Notes: generated by a model from the sequence alone, not told the origin. 64,000 nucleotides of DNA from Clostridia bacterium (GCA_017936765.1 JAGBEX010000014.1:536788-600787); one strand, 5' to 3'. Positions 26,340 to 34,511 are shown, counted from the first letter of the stretch. Numbers and translations: made by a program.

Positions 26340-27512
26340 TTACAGCACCACGCCATCCGCGCTTTCGCACAGGTGGAAGGAATACTTGCCCTCCAGCTGC
26401 GGGAACACCTTCAGGTATTCCGCGCCCACCTGCTTCTCAATGCTCTCAGCAAAGGCCGGGTCGATCAGCGCCATGCAGCAACCCTTGAAGCCTGCACCGG
26501 AGAAGCGACCACCATAGATGCCATCGGTGTGCTTCATGATCTCATACAGCGTGCGCAGCTCGTCCGAGCCGGTCTCCCAGTTGTAGATGGAGGAATGCCC
26601 GCTCTCGAAGCTCAGCTTGCCATAGGCCTCAATGTCGCCCTTGCGCCAGGCCTCAGCGCCCTTCTGCACACGGTCAAACTCCGTGTAGAAATGCTCCGCA
26701 CGCTTGTGCCAGTTGTCCGGCAGGCGATCCTTATACTGGTTATACACCGTCCACGGCACGTCGCGCAGGCGAGCTTCGTTGAACTTGCCATAGTCCATGC
26801 CTGCATAGGCCATCAGCGCATAAGCAGCAGACTTGGCCTCGTCCACGCGCATATTGAACTTGCTGCCCGCCAGATTGCGCTCGATGCCGGAGAAGAAAAT
26901 GGCGATCTTGTAGGGCTTCATGTCCACCCGCTGGGGAATCAGCTCGAAGCTGTTGTCCTTGGTGTCCAGGTACAGCAGGTGATCCTTCTTGGACAGCACC
27001 TCGCAGCTCTGATCCAGCGTACCCACCGACACGCCCACATAATCCCGTTCGGCCTCCAGGGCGATCTGGATGATCTCCTGCTGCCCCAGCTTGATGTCAT
27101 TCACCTTCGCCAGCGCCGACAGGAACGCGATGATCACCGCCGCCGAGGAGGACAGGCCGCCGATGGGCATGGTCCCCTCCACCACGCCGCACAGGCCAAC
27201 GTGCAGGGTGTAATGCTTGCCCAGCGCCCAGGTAGCACCGCGCAGGTAGTCCGCCCAGTCCCCCACCGGCTGCTCATCCACCTGCGCAATGTGCCATTGC
27301 GCCCGCTTCTCAAACTGCAGGGAGGACAGCTCCACCACGCCATTCTTCTTGGGGCCATAAGCGATATGCACTCCCTTGTCGATGGCCAGGCCGGTGATCA
27401 GGCCGTACTGGTGGTCGACGTGCGCACCCATGGGGCAAATTCGATAGGGGCAGAAGGACGTGGCCGCCGGGTCTTTCTTGTAGATAGATTGGAATTGCTG
27501 GATGCTATTCAA
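26340..27512 (-). CDS. GHMP-family sugar kinase, galactokinase/galacturonokinase-like (cluster B copy)
   Basis: This 390-residue kinase keeps the motifs of the cluster A copy (CPYRICPMGAHVDHQ, PIGGLSSSAAVI, GRFSGAGFKGCCMA). A TTG at 27512 is the best start: AGGAG lies eight bases upstream, and the resulting N-terminus aligns without gaps to the ATG-started cluster A protein. The GTG at 27521 would sit inside the ribosome site. The role is phosphorylation of a free sugar, possibly galacturonate, at C1. A strong terminator lies upstream, between this gene and the CapD-like gene. Confidence 0.87.
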   Translation of the reverse strand: MNSIQQFQSIYKKDPAATSFCPYRICPMGAHVDHQYGLITGLAIDKGVHIAYGPKKNGVVELSSLQFEKRAQWHIAQVDEQPVGDWADYLRGATWALGKHYTLHVGLCGVVEGTMPIGGLSSSAAVIIAFLSALAKVNDIKLGQQEIIQIALEAERDYVGVSVGTLDQSCEVLSKKDHLLYLDTKDNSFELIPQRVDMKPYKIAIFFSGIERNLAGSKFNMRVDEAKSAAYALMAYAGMDYGKFNEARLRDVPWTVYNQYKDRLPDNWHKRAEHFYTEFDRVQKGAEAWRKGDIEAYGKLSFESGHSSIYNWETGSDELRTLYEIMKHTDGIYGGRFSGAGFKGCCMALIDPAFAESIEKQVGAEYLKVFPQLEGKYSFHLCESADGVVL

Positions 27513-27560
27513 ATGTATCACTCCTATTGTGATTCATATATCTCTTGTCTAATCAACAAA

Positions 27561-27609
27561 AAACAACCCCGGAAGCATCAGCTATTCTGATGTGTCCGGG
27601 GATGCTTCC
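27561..27609 (-). terminator. Strong intra-operon terminator after the CapD-like gene
   Basis: On the minus strand CCCCGGA pairs with TCCGGGG, an inner CATCAG pairs with CTGATG, and the run TTGTTTTTT follows. An alternative stem, GGAAGCATC with GATGCTTCC, would exclude the base of the terminator, so the RNA could switch between two folds. Confidence 0.75.
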
Positions 27610-27610
27610 A

Positions 27611-29614
27611 TCACATCGCCACCGCCGCGTCTTCTTCCACGGCGTTCATTTCTTCGGCCTTGCTGGCTTCGGCGTTGATCTCCTCCGGCGTCCGGAAGGT
27701 CGGCACAACGTCGTGCAGCGCGGCGCGGACAGCATCGTCGTCGTCGGTTTCAACGGCAGCGCTCAGCACAGCCAGCTTCTTGTCGATGATGTCCATGGTC
27801 AGGGGCTTGTCGCGCTCCACAAAGATCATGCTGTTGCTGGTCTTGTCCAGTTCCTCGGTCTTGATCAGCAGCTCCTCATAGAGCTTCTCGCCGGGACGCA
27901 GGCCGGTCTCAATAATGTCGATATCCTTGTAGGGTTCAAAGCCGCTGAGGCGGATCATGTTCTCGGCCAGCTCCAGAATCTTCACGGGCTTGCCCATGTC
28001 CAGCACATAGAGTTCGCCATTCTTGGCCATAGCACCGGACTGCAGCACCAGCTGGCTGGCTTCGGGAATGGTCATGAAGTAGCGGATGATCCGCTTGTCG
28101 GTCAGGGTCACCGGGCCGCCGTTCATGATCTGCCGCTTGAACAGCGGGATCACGCTACCGTTGCTGCCCAGCACGTTGCCGAAGCGGGTGGCGGAGAAGT
28201 TGGTCTTGGTTCCCTTGCGGCTCTGCACGATCATCTCGCACATCCGCTTGGTAGCACCCATCACGTTGGTGGGATTCACAGCCTTGTCGGTGGAGATCAT
28301 GGTGAACTTGCCCACGCCGTACTTTTCGGAGACCTCAACAATGTTCAGCGTGCCGAACACATTGTTCTTCACAGCTTCCACGCAGTTGCGCTCCATCAGG
28401 GGGACATGCTTGTGGGCGGCAGCGTGCAGCACCACGTCCGGGCGATGCTCCGCGAAGATGTGTTCCAGGCTCTGGCGGTCGCACACGGTGGCGATCTCCA
28501 CCACCAGGTCAAGCTTCTCGCCATAGCGGATGCGCAGCTCCTGCTGAATGTCGTATGCGCCATTCTCGTACACGTCCAGGATCACCAGGCGCTTGGGGTG
28601 CATCTTGGCGATCTGTCGGCACAGCTCGCTGCCGATGGAGCCGCCGCCGCCGGAGATCAGCACGATCTTGCCGCGATAGTAGTTCTTGGTGCGCTCATCG
28701 GTGAATTCCATCGGCTGGCGGAAGAGCAGCTCAGCAATGTCGAACTCGCGCAGGGTGCGCTTGCTGCCGGCCATCTTCTGGGGATCCGGGTAGTCATAGA
28801 CCTTGATCTTGCAGCCCGTGGTCTTGTACTGGGCGTAGAGCTGCTGCTTGCGCTCAATGTCCACATCAGGCATGGCGAACACGATCTCCTGGATGGGGAA
28901 AGAGGCCAGCACGTCCGGGGTGAACTCCGCCTCGGAATAGACCCTCAGGCCGCTGATGTAGCGGCCAATCTTCTCGCTGTCGATGTCGATGAAGCAGCAG
29001 GGCTGATAGGCTGCCGAGGGGTTGCGCAGCAGATCGTCCGCCAGCATCACGCCCACACGGCCAGCACCCACAATGGCAATGTTGATGCGGTGACCGTTGA
29101 TCTTGCCGGACTGCACCGGGTCGATCCTGATGCCCGTCAGCATCCGCGTCACCTTGCGCATGATGTTGGCAATGGTGGACTTGCGGCTGCTGTATTCGTA
29201 CATATACTGGTAAATGAATCGCATGGCGATGGCTGCCAGCAGGTTGATGGCCACCAGCGCCAGTGCACGCAGCGCGGTGATCCGCTTGAAGGGCAGCGTG
29301 TACATCAATGCCAGATAAAGCAGGCCACCTAACCCATCGGCAATCAGCAGACGAATGTACTGCGTGGTACCGCCATAGCGCCAAATCTGCTTGTAAATGC
29401 CCATCACAATGCGGCCGGTCATAATGCTCACAATGCTGATCAGCGCCTGCACCACAATGGAAACCGGATCCAGCTTGGTGATGCCGCTGGGATAGACCAC
29501 CAGCATCAGCAGATCAGCAACCAGCAGAATCGCCAGGTCATACAGCATCAGCATCACCGAATGCTTGCTGCCCCGCTTGTTTTGTTTCTGATTCTCTTGC
29601 ATATCTCTATTCAT
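27611..29614 (-). CDS. CapD/FlaA1-like membrane-bound nucleotide-sugar 4,6-dehydratase
   Basis: This protein of about 667 residues begins with four hydrophobic segments (residues about 20-140). A CoA-binding-like Rossmann domain follows (NIAIVGAGRVGVMLADDLLR), then the SDR dehydratase domain (LISGGGGSIGSELCRQIAKM, LHAAAHKHVPLMERN, STDKAVNPTNVMGATKRMCE, where Met replaces the usual Tyr, as in CapD and PglF). It likely converts a UDP-GlcNAc-type sugar to a 4-keto-6-deoxy intermediate at the membrane. The start is uncertain: ATG at 29614 has AAAGG very close, and 29602 or 29644 are alternatives. It follows loaP. Confidence 0.87.
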   Translation of the reverse strand: MNRDMQENQKQNKRGSKHSVMLMLYDLAILLVADLLMLVVYPSGITKLDPVSIVVQALISIVSIMTGRIVMGIYKQIWRYGGTTQYIRLLIADGLGGLLYLALMYTLPFKRITALRALALVAINLLAAIAMRFIYQYMYEYSSRKSTIANIMRKVTRMLTGIRIDPVQSGKINGHRINIAIVGAGRVGVMLADDLLRNPSAAYQPCCFIDIDSEKIGRYISGLRVYSEAEFTPDVLASFPIQEIVFAMPDVDIERKQQLYAQYKTTGCKIKVYDYPDPQKMAGSKRTLREFDIAELLFRQPMEFTDERTKNYYRGKIVLISGGGGSIGSELCRQIAKMHPKRLVILDVYENGAYDIQQELRIRYGEKLDLVVEIATVCDRQSLEHIFAEHRPDVVLHAAAHKHVPLMERNCVEAVKNNVFGTLNIVEVSEKYGVGKFTMISTDKAVNPTNVMGATKRMCEMIVQSRKGTKTNFSATRFGNVLGSNGSVIPLFKRQIMNGGPVTLTDKRIIRYFMTIPEASQLVLQSGAMAKNGELYVLDMGKPVKILELAENMIRLSGFEPYKDIDIIETGLRPGEKLYEELLIKTEELDKTSNSMIFVERDKPLTMDIIDKKLAVLSAAVETDDDDAVRAALHDVVPTFRTPEEINAEASKAEEMNAVEEDAAVAM

Positions 29615-29670
29615 ACACCTTTCCAGCGCGCACAACATAATCATTTGGAAGAAATAGGTTTATATAGAAA

Positions 29671-30249
29671 TCATTCTTTCGCCTTGGCACTCTCCAGGGG
29701 CGTGGTGGCGTCTTTTTCTTCCACCAGTTCAAACGCCAGCCACACGTCCGTCTTCCTGCCGAACACTTCCAGCGTCACCCTTCCATTGCGATTGTGCTTG
29801 TCCACCTTGGTGATGACCCCCTCCAGCTCCTTCAGGGGGCCGGACTTGATCACCACCCGCGTACCTTCCTGATACGCCTTGGACAGATCCAGCAAACCAT
29901 CGTGCCGCAAAAGCCAGCGGGCAAGCTCCTCGTCCCCGCCCCTGAGCTGCCAGCCGTTGTCCGTGCGCAAAAGGCGCAGGATGTAGTCGGCATGGTACAT
30001 GGTCAGGGTAGGCATCCAGCCTTCCTCTGCCTGGAAAAACACATAGCCGGGGAACAGCACCTTCTTCACGGTGCTTTTCACGCCTTTCTCGCTGCGGTGT
30101 TCCACCTTCTTGGGGACAAAGGCACGATGCAGCCCCGGCGTGGTTTCCAGGAGACATGCCGCTGCCTCCTCGCTGCCGGTTTTGCAAAAGATGCATCCCA
30201 GCGGCAAGGCTGCCTGCTCCATCTCGTTTCCTTTGGGATATCCGGCCAT
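29671..30249 (-). CDS. loaP: LoaP-type NusG paralogue (processive antiterminator)
   Basis: This protein of about 192 residues has an N-terminal NGN domain (LGCIFCKTGSEEAA, then KKVLFPGYVFFQAEE) and a C-terminal KOW domain (GTRVVIKSGPLKELEGVITK). LoaP proteins travel with RNA polymerase and allow read-through of terminators in long polysaccharide or antibiotic operons. It is the first gene of cluster B, whose internal terminators fit this role. The start at 30249 is preferred because GGGAGG lies about eight bases upstream and this site is conserved in the orphan leader at 18605; an ATG at 30222 also has a fair site. The housekeeping NusG is not in the window. Confidence 0.85.
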   Translation of the reverse strand: MAGYPKGNEMEQAALPLGCIFCKTGSEEAAACLLETTPGLHRAFVPKKVEHRSEKGVKSTVKKVLFPGYVFFQAEEGWMPTLTMYHADYILRLLRTDNGWQLRGGDEELARWLLRHDGLLDLSKAYQEGTRVVIKSGPLKELEGVITKVDKHNRNGRVTLEVFGRKTDVWLAFELVEEKDATTPLESAKAKE

Positions 30250-30419
30250 AGCTTCGCCCTCCCAACTCAATGGGCTTTCCTGCCCACCGCACCTAAGCGC
30301 GGCGTCACGATGGTTCTGTCAGCAGCGGCTTCCACCCCGTAAAGCGGGTGCGGCGCCTGTTCTGCGTCCTGTGATTTCCATGGTTACATACCTATATAAG
30401 GGCAGATTTGCCCATATGT
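30247..30419 (-). promoter_or_regulatory. Leader of loaP and cluster B
   Basis: The leader of about 165 bases can form hairpins (ACCCGC/GCGGGT type, CCGC/GCGG and CCCA/TGGG). It shares ordered conserved blocks with the leader at 18605-18776. In characterised cases LoaP acts through a hairpin in the 5' leader, so this is the likely recruitment region. Confidence 0.6.
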
Positions 30420-30449
30420 ATTATACTCCACCAAGGCAATATCCGTCAA
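30420..30449 (-). promoter_or_regulatory. Promoter of cluster B
   Basis: On the minus strand TTGACG (30449-30444), an 18-base spacer and TATAAT (30425-30420) fit the vegetative sigma consensus. The arrangement is the same as at cluster A. Confidence 0.8.
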
Positions 30450-30576
30450 CCGAAAGAGATTGCCGAAATTTGGCTAATTTATGCCATTTTTATGAAACAC
30501 AGAATTTTGTGACACTCCATCTGCACCAAGCTGTTTTCCGCAAGAAAAAAGCTGCATCAAAGCAGCCCATAATAGC

Positions 30577-31065
30577 TCATATCCAAATAGGTTCCCTCCC
30601 CAGCGCAGGCACCACCTGCTGCCAGAAAACCTCCTGCTCAAAGACCACCGTAGCCGTGTTGTCGCAGGGATGGAAGGCGATCTTCCCCGCCCGGCGCACT
30701 TCGCCGTCAAACACAAGCTTCACCTGTTTGCGCCGGTCAAGCCACACCGCCATGGGGCTCAGCGAACCGCTCTCCACCCCCAGCATCTCCCGCATTACAT
30801 CAGCCGGGGCAAAGCTCAGCCGGGAGGAACCCAGCTTTTTGCTCACTTCCGAGGTGCAGAAAGCCTTGCAGGGCGGCATCACCAGCAGGTAGAAGTCCGT
30901 CAGCTGCCGGTTGCACAGAAGGATGTTCTTGCAAAAGGTCACCTCCGGCGTGGCGTAGGGCAGCGCCAGGCAGTCCTCCATGGTATGGGCAGCCTCATGC
31001 TCGTAAATTGCGCAGGGGATGTTCATTTCCCCCATCCGTTCCAATATCTCCGCCTTGTGGCTCAT
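30577..31065 (-). CDS. YbaK/ProX-type aminoacyl-tRNA deacylase
   Basis: This 162-residue single-domain protein is of the YbaK/EbsC group: CAIYEHEAAHTMEDC near residue 18, FCKNILLCNRQLTDFYLLVM with the catalytic lysine, then SSRLSFAPADVM and GSLSPMAVW. Members hydrolyse mischarged tRNAs, often Ala- or Cys-tRNA for proline. It is a single gene outside cluster B. GGAGG precedes the start. The exact tRNA substrate cannot be predicted. Confidence 0.85.
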   Translation of the reverse strand: MSHKAEILERMGEMNIPCAIYEHEAAHTMEDCLALPYATPEVTFCKNILLCNRQLTDFYLLVMPPCKAFCTSEVSKKLGSSRLSFAPADVMREMLGVESGSLSPMAVWLDRRKQVKLVFDGEVRRAGKIAFHPCDNTATVVFEQEVFWQQVVPALGREPIWI

Positions 31066-31210
31066 GCATTTCCTCCGTTCAGGTCACTTTCCCGGACAAA
31101 AAATACCGTTTTGTGCAAAAAGCTGTGGCGATGGATGCCGTTCCATGTTATAATAGCGCCAACGGAAACGAAAATCAAGTGGCAGTCCCCTGCCCGGAAC
31201 GGAGACGAAC

Positions 31211-31750
31211 ATGACACTCAACTATGCCGATCTTTTCAACACCATTCAACCCGACTTTTTCCAGCAGGAGCATATCCGCAGCCTGCCCGCCGAGCAAGTC
31301 TTTGAGGAGCAAATCATCGACCTGCACACCTGGCAGCCCGGCCAGCCCGAACTCCCCTGCCCCGCAGGCATCACCTTCGGGGTCTTCCAGGGCGATATCG
31401 CCGCTCTCCACGCCGCCGTGCGCCAAGTAGAAGACGACTGGGTGGAATGCTTCAACGAGGGTGATCGCGTCTACTGCGCCTTCGACGGCGACCAGGTGGT
31501 CAGCTTCTGCCTGCTGGATCAGTTCGGCCAATACGAAGGCCTGCGCATCGGCGCACCCGGCTGCGTCGGCACCATTCCCGCCTACCGCAAGCAGGGCATC
31601 GGTCTGAAAATGGTGCAAAACGCCACCGCCATCCTGAAGGAAGAGGGCTACGACCTCAGCTACATCCACTACACCGCCGTGGGCCATTGGTATGCCCGTC
31701 TGGGCTACCAGACCATCCTCCGCTGGAACAGCCAGGGCATCGTGGGTTGA
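31211..31750 (+). CDS. GNAT-family N-acetyltransferase
   Basis: This 179-residue protein has the acetyl-CoA-binding motif at GTIPAYRKQGIGLKMVQNAT (R-x-x-G-x-G) followed by the YARLGYQTILRW end common in the family. The N-terminal 90 residues form the substrate side and are not informative. The substrate is unknown. It is a stand-alone gene, divergent from the deacylase gene. Confidence 0.85.
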   Translation: MTLNYADLFNTIQPDFFQQEHIRSLPAEQVFEEQIIDLHTWQPGQPELPCPAGITFGVFQGDIAALHAAVRQVEDDWVECFNEGDRVYCAFDGDQVVSFCLLDQFGQYEGLRIGAPGCVGTIPAYRKQGIGLKMVQNATAILKEEGYDLSYIHYTAVGHWYARLGYQTILRWNSQGIVG

Positions 31751-31770
31751 CCCACCAGAACCTCACTTCA

Positions 31771-31802
31771 TTCCGAATTCCGCATTCCGAATTCCGCATT
31801 TC
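31771..31802 (+). repeat. AATTCCGCATTCCG repeat, copy 1
   Basis: ATTCCGAATTCCGC-type units are repeated in tandem just before the pfkA promoter. The same units recur at 33222-33250 after pfkA. Confidence 0.65.
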
Positions 31803-31806
31803 CCAA

Positions 31807-31835
31807 TAGCCAAGCAGCCATATGTGTGGTATAAT
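31807..31835 (+). promoter_or_regulatory. Promoter of pfkA
   Basis: TAGCCA (weak -35), a 17-base spacer and TATAAT at 31830-31835. Confidence 0.55.
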
Positions 31836-31879
31836 GCAATAAATGCAACCGATAAATTTCTTTGAGGAGGCTCCTTATT

Positions 31880-32950
31880 ATGAAAAAGCGTATTGGCATT
31901 CTCACCGCTGGTGGCGACTGCCCCGGCCTGAACGCCGCTATCCGTGGCGTGACCCGTGCTGCCTATGAAATGTTCGATGCCGAGATCATCGGCATTCACG
32001 ATGGCTATCGCGGCCTCATCGAAGGCGACTACCAGGTGATGAAGCGCAGCGACTTCTCCGGCATCCTCACCCAGGGCGGCACCATTCTGGGTACTGCCCG
32101 CACTCCCTTCCGCAATATGCGCGTGATCGGCGATGACAAGGTGGACAAGGTCGCCGCCATGAAGAAGACCTACAACAAGCTGAAGCTGGACTGCCTGGTG
32201 ACCCTGGGCGGCAACGGCACCCACAAGACCGCCAACCTCCTCTCCGAGGAAGGCCTGAACGTGATCGGCCTGCCCAAGACCATCGATAACGACCTCTTCG
32301 GCACCGACTTCACCTTTGGCTTCCACACCGCCATGGACATCGCCACCGAGGTCATCGACCGCATCCACACCACCGCCGCCTCCCACGGCCGCTGCATGGT
32401 CATCGAGATCATGGGCAACAAGGCGGGCTGGCTCACGCTGTATTCCGGCGTTGCTGGCGGTGCCGACGTGATCCTCGTCCCTGAGATCCCCTATGATATC
32501 AACAAGGTGGCCAAGGTTGTTGAAGCCCGCGCCAAGTCCAACAAGGGCTTCACCATCATCGCCGTGGCCGAGGGAGCCATGGACAAGGAAGAAGCCAAGC
32601 TGAAGAAGAAGGAGCGCGAGGCCAAGCGCGCCGCCGAGCATTTCTCCTCCAGCGCCTATGTGGCCAAGCAGCTCCAGGAGCTGGTGGGCGTGGAAGCCCG
32701 CGCCGTGGTTCCCGGCCACATCCAGCGCGGCGGCAGCCCTAATGCCTACGACCGCGTCCTCTCCACCCAATTCGGCGTCCACGCTGCCGAGCTGATCCGT
32801 GATGGCGTCTTTGGCGTCACCGTCGCCCTCAAGGGCAACACCATCGGCCATAACCTCCTCAAGGACATCGCCGGCGTCCCCAAGCTCGTCCCCGAAGACG
32901 ACCAGATGATCACCATCGCCAAGCGCATCGGCATCTCCTTCGGCGATTAA
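31880..32950 (+). CDS. pfkA: 6-phosphofructokinase
   Basis: This 356-residue glycolytic enzyme phosphorylates fructose 6-phosphate. Landmarks are ILTAGGDCPGLNAAIRG at the N-terminus, LGGNGTHKTA and GLPKTIDND for nucleotide and catalytic contacts, and PGHIQRGGSPNAYDR near residue 275. In the E. coli numbering the position 104 Gly is kept as in ATP enzymes, position 124 is Lys as in many PPi enzymes, and the usual Asp103 is Asn. The Gly104/Lys124 combination occurs in ATP-dependent actinobacterial enzymes, so the phosphoryl donor is not settled. The start at 31880 follows AGGAGG. Confidence 0.93.
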   Translation: MKKRIGILTAGGDCPGLNAAIRGVTRAAYEMFDAEIIGIHDGYRGLIEGDYQVMKRSDFSGILTQGGTILGTARTPFRNMRVIGDDKVDKVAAMKKTYNKLKLDCLVTLGGNGTHKTANLLSEEGLNVIGLPKTIDNDLFGTDFTFGFHTAMDIATEVIDRIHTTAASHGRCMVIEIMGNKAGWLTLYSGVAGGADVILVPEIPYDINKVAKVVEARAKSNKGFTIIAVAEGAMDKEEAKLKKKEREAKRAAEHFSSSAYVAKQLQELVGVEARAVVPGHIQRGGSPNAYDRVLSTQFGVHAAELIRDGVFGVTVALKGNTIGHNLLKDIAGVPKLVPEDDQMITIAKRIGISFGD

Positions 32951-33040
32951 GGGGACTTCGTCCCCTTAATAATCCCCTACCAGAGAGGGCGTTGCCCTCT
33001 CTGGACTCTCCCACCAAAGGGCCATTCGGCCCTCTGGACT
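32950..33040. repeat. Hairpin array after pfkA
   Basis: Three short hairpins follow each other: AAGGGGAC/GTCCCCTT, AGAGAGGGC/GCCCTCTCT and AGGGCC/GGCCCT, each with a 3-4-base loop and followed by TGGACTC-like spacers. The first may act as the pfkA terminator. The same style of array occurs at 34494-34545, 38261-38356 and 38470-38670. Confidence 0.65.
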
Positions 33041-33076
33041 CCCATTCGGGTAGGGTGTTGCTGGGTGATCTCCGAG

Positions 33077-33115
33077 CAGGGGTCACGCCGCGCTATGGGC
33101 GCGCCGCGACGCGGG
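33077..33115. repeat. Inverted-repeat copy left of the AEC gene
   Basis: CAGGGGTCACG followed by an imperfect hairpin and GCCGCGACGCGGG. Its reverse complement, with few changes, is at 34414-34453 on the other side of the AEC transporter gene. Confidence 0.6.
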
Positions 33116-33123
33116 ACAGTGAC

Positions 33124-33190
33124 CAAAAGCCTCCCTCCCCGAGGGAGGTGGCAGCCGCTTGCGGCTGACGGAAGGAGTGGTTCTGCCGCT
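33124..33190. repeat. CCTCCCT hairpin repeat
   Basis: CCTCCCTCcccGAGGGAGG and CAGCCGCttGCGGCTG are followed by ACGGAAGGAGTGG. From memory, similar elements are dispersed in many gut Firmicutes genomes. The function is unknown. Confidence 0.5.
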
Positions 33191-33221
33191 TGTTCCACAA
33201 CGTTCGCCCGCCGTGCCACAC

Positions 33222-33250
33222 TCTCAATTCCGAATTCCGCATTCCGCATT
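33222..33250 (+). repeat. AATTCCGCATTCCG repeat, copy 2
   Basis: It has the same units as at 31771-31802, placed directly before the AEC gene's ribosome site, so the two copies flank pfkA as direct repeats. Confidence 0.65.
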
Positions 33251-33269
33251 TTTTTGAAAGGTCGATTTT

Positions 33270-34208
33270 ATGGCAGAGTTCAAAATCACTTTGGACATCA
33301 TGCTGCCGCTGCTCATGATGCTGGGACTGGGCTGGTTCATCCGGCACATCGGACTCCTGTCCGATGCCACCACCAGCGCCGTCAACAAGCTGATCTTCCG
33401 TCTCTTCCTGCCGGTGCTGCTGTTCAATAACATCCGCAGCCTGGATGTGACCAGCGCCCCCGGCCTGGGCTTTGCGGCATTTATCTTCTTTAGCGTGCTG
33501 GGCGTTTTTCTGGCGGCGCACCTGCTGGTACCGCGCTTTGTGCAGGATCCCCGCAAGCAGGGCGTGATGGTGCAGGGCATCTTCCGCACGAATTTCGCCA
33601 TCCTGGGCATACCGCTGGTGCAGGCCATGTTTGGCGATGCAGGCACCGTGGCGGTCACCCTGGCGCTGCCCATCGTCACCATCATGAACAACATTCTGGC
33701 GGTGATCGCCCTGGCCTCGCCCTCCGGCAAGAAGGCCGATGTGAAGGAGCTGCTCAAGGATATCGTGACCAACCCGCTGATCATCGCCTGTGTGCTGGGC
33801 TGCATCCTGCTCTTTGCGGGCATCCGCCTCCCCGCCGCGCTGGACAAGGTTTGCAACGATGTGGGCGGCATCACTTCTCCCCTGTCGCTGATCGTGCTGG
33901 GCGCGTCGCTGCGCTGGCAGGGCGTGAAGGACAACCGCGCCCTGCTCACCTGGACGGTGATCCTCAAGCAGGCCATCATCCCCGTGGTGATGCTCTCCCT
34001 GGCCGTGCTGCTAGGCTTCCGCTACGAGGAACTGGGCGTGATGCTGATTCTCTTCGGCGCACCCTGTGCCGTCAGCAGCTACCCCATGGCCGAGGCCATG
34101 GGCGGCGACGGCCCCCTGGCCGCCAGTCAGGTGGTGCTGACCACCATCTTCTCCATGGGAACGCTGTTTGTGCTGATCTACGTAGGCAAGCTCATCGGCG
34201 TATTCTGA
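33270..34208 (+). CDS. AEC-family transporter
   Basis: This 312-residue protein has about ten hydrophobic helices in two five-helix halves separated by a hydrophilic middle (PSGKKADVKELLKDI). LGWFIRHIGLL, RTNFAILGIPLVQAMFG and GAPCAVSSYPMAEAMGG are typical of the auxin-efflux-carrier superfamily. In bacteria it moves organic acids such as malate, or unknown substrates. GAAAGG lies about ten bases before the ATG. It has its own terminator. Confidence 0.9.
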   Translation: MAEFKITLDIMLPLLMMLGLGWFIRHIGLLSDATTSAVNKLIFRLFLPVLLFNNIRSLDVTSAPGLGFAAFIFFSVLGVFLAAHLLVPRFVQDPRKQGVMVQGIFRTNFAILGIPLVQAMFGDAGTVAVTLALPIVTIMNNILAVIALASPSGKKADVKELLKDIVTNPLIIACVLGCILLFAGIRLPAALDKVCNDVGGITSPLSLIVLGASLRWQGVKDNRALLTWTVILKQAIIPVVMLSLAVLLGFRYEELGVMLILFGAPCAVSSYPMAEAMGGDGPLAASQVVLTTIFSMGTLFVLIYVGKLIGVF

Positions 34209-34218
34209 ACTGCATAGC

Positions 34219-34259
34219 AAAAGCGGCTTGCACTCAATCATAGTGCAAGCCGCTTTTTT
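34219..34259 (+). terminator. Terminator of the AEC transporter gene
   Basis: The 16-base arms AAAAGCGGCTTGCACT and AGTGCAAGCCGCTTTT enclose a seven-base loop and are followed by a T run. Confidence 0.9.
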
Positions 34260-34413
34260 GCATTCCAAAGAAACCTGACTCTCCCGTCGGCCACCGCAGG
34301 TGGTCGCCGCCTCTCTCTACACAAAGGAAACCAACCCCTATGCGCGACGCGAGGACTCTGTGAGCTTGCTCACAGATCTGAGCCAAAGCTCACCCCACCA
34401 AAAAACGCAGCAC

Positions 34414-34453
34414 CCCCGCGTCGCGGCGCTCCCATTGAGCGCCGTGACCCCTG
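34414..34453. repeat. Inverted-repeat copy right of the AEC gene
   Basis: It is the reverse complement of 33077-33115 with few differences, and contains the hairpin GGCGCTC/GAGCGCC. The rest of 34262-34456 shows one more hairpin, TGTGAGC/GCTCACA, and no gene. Confidence 0.6.
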
Positions 34454-34455
34454 TA

Positions 34456-34495
34456 AGAAAAGAATCCCACTTCCAATTCAGAAAGTGGGATTCTT
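34456..34495 (-). terminator. Terminator of the C-GCAxxG-C-C gene
   Basis: On the minus strand AAGAATCCCACTT pairs with AAGTGGGATTCTT, followed by TTCTTAC. Two further hairpins (34494-34511 and 34524-34546) lie between it and the stop codon, the latter inside the coding end. Confidence 0.75.
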
Positions 34496-34511
34496 AAGGG
34501 CCAAGCGGCCC

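Noticed and set aside
24570..28526. Long plus-strand frames opposite the cluster B genes
   Set aside because: They exist because of the codon bias of the true minus-strand genes and show no start signals or recognisable motifs.
32950..33040. CRISPR array, suggested by regularly spaced palindromes
   Set aside because: The units differ in sequence, have no constant repeat and spacer lengths, and no cas genes occur in the window.
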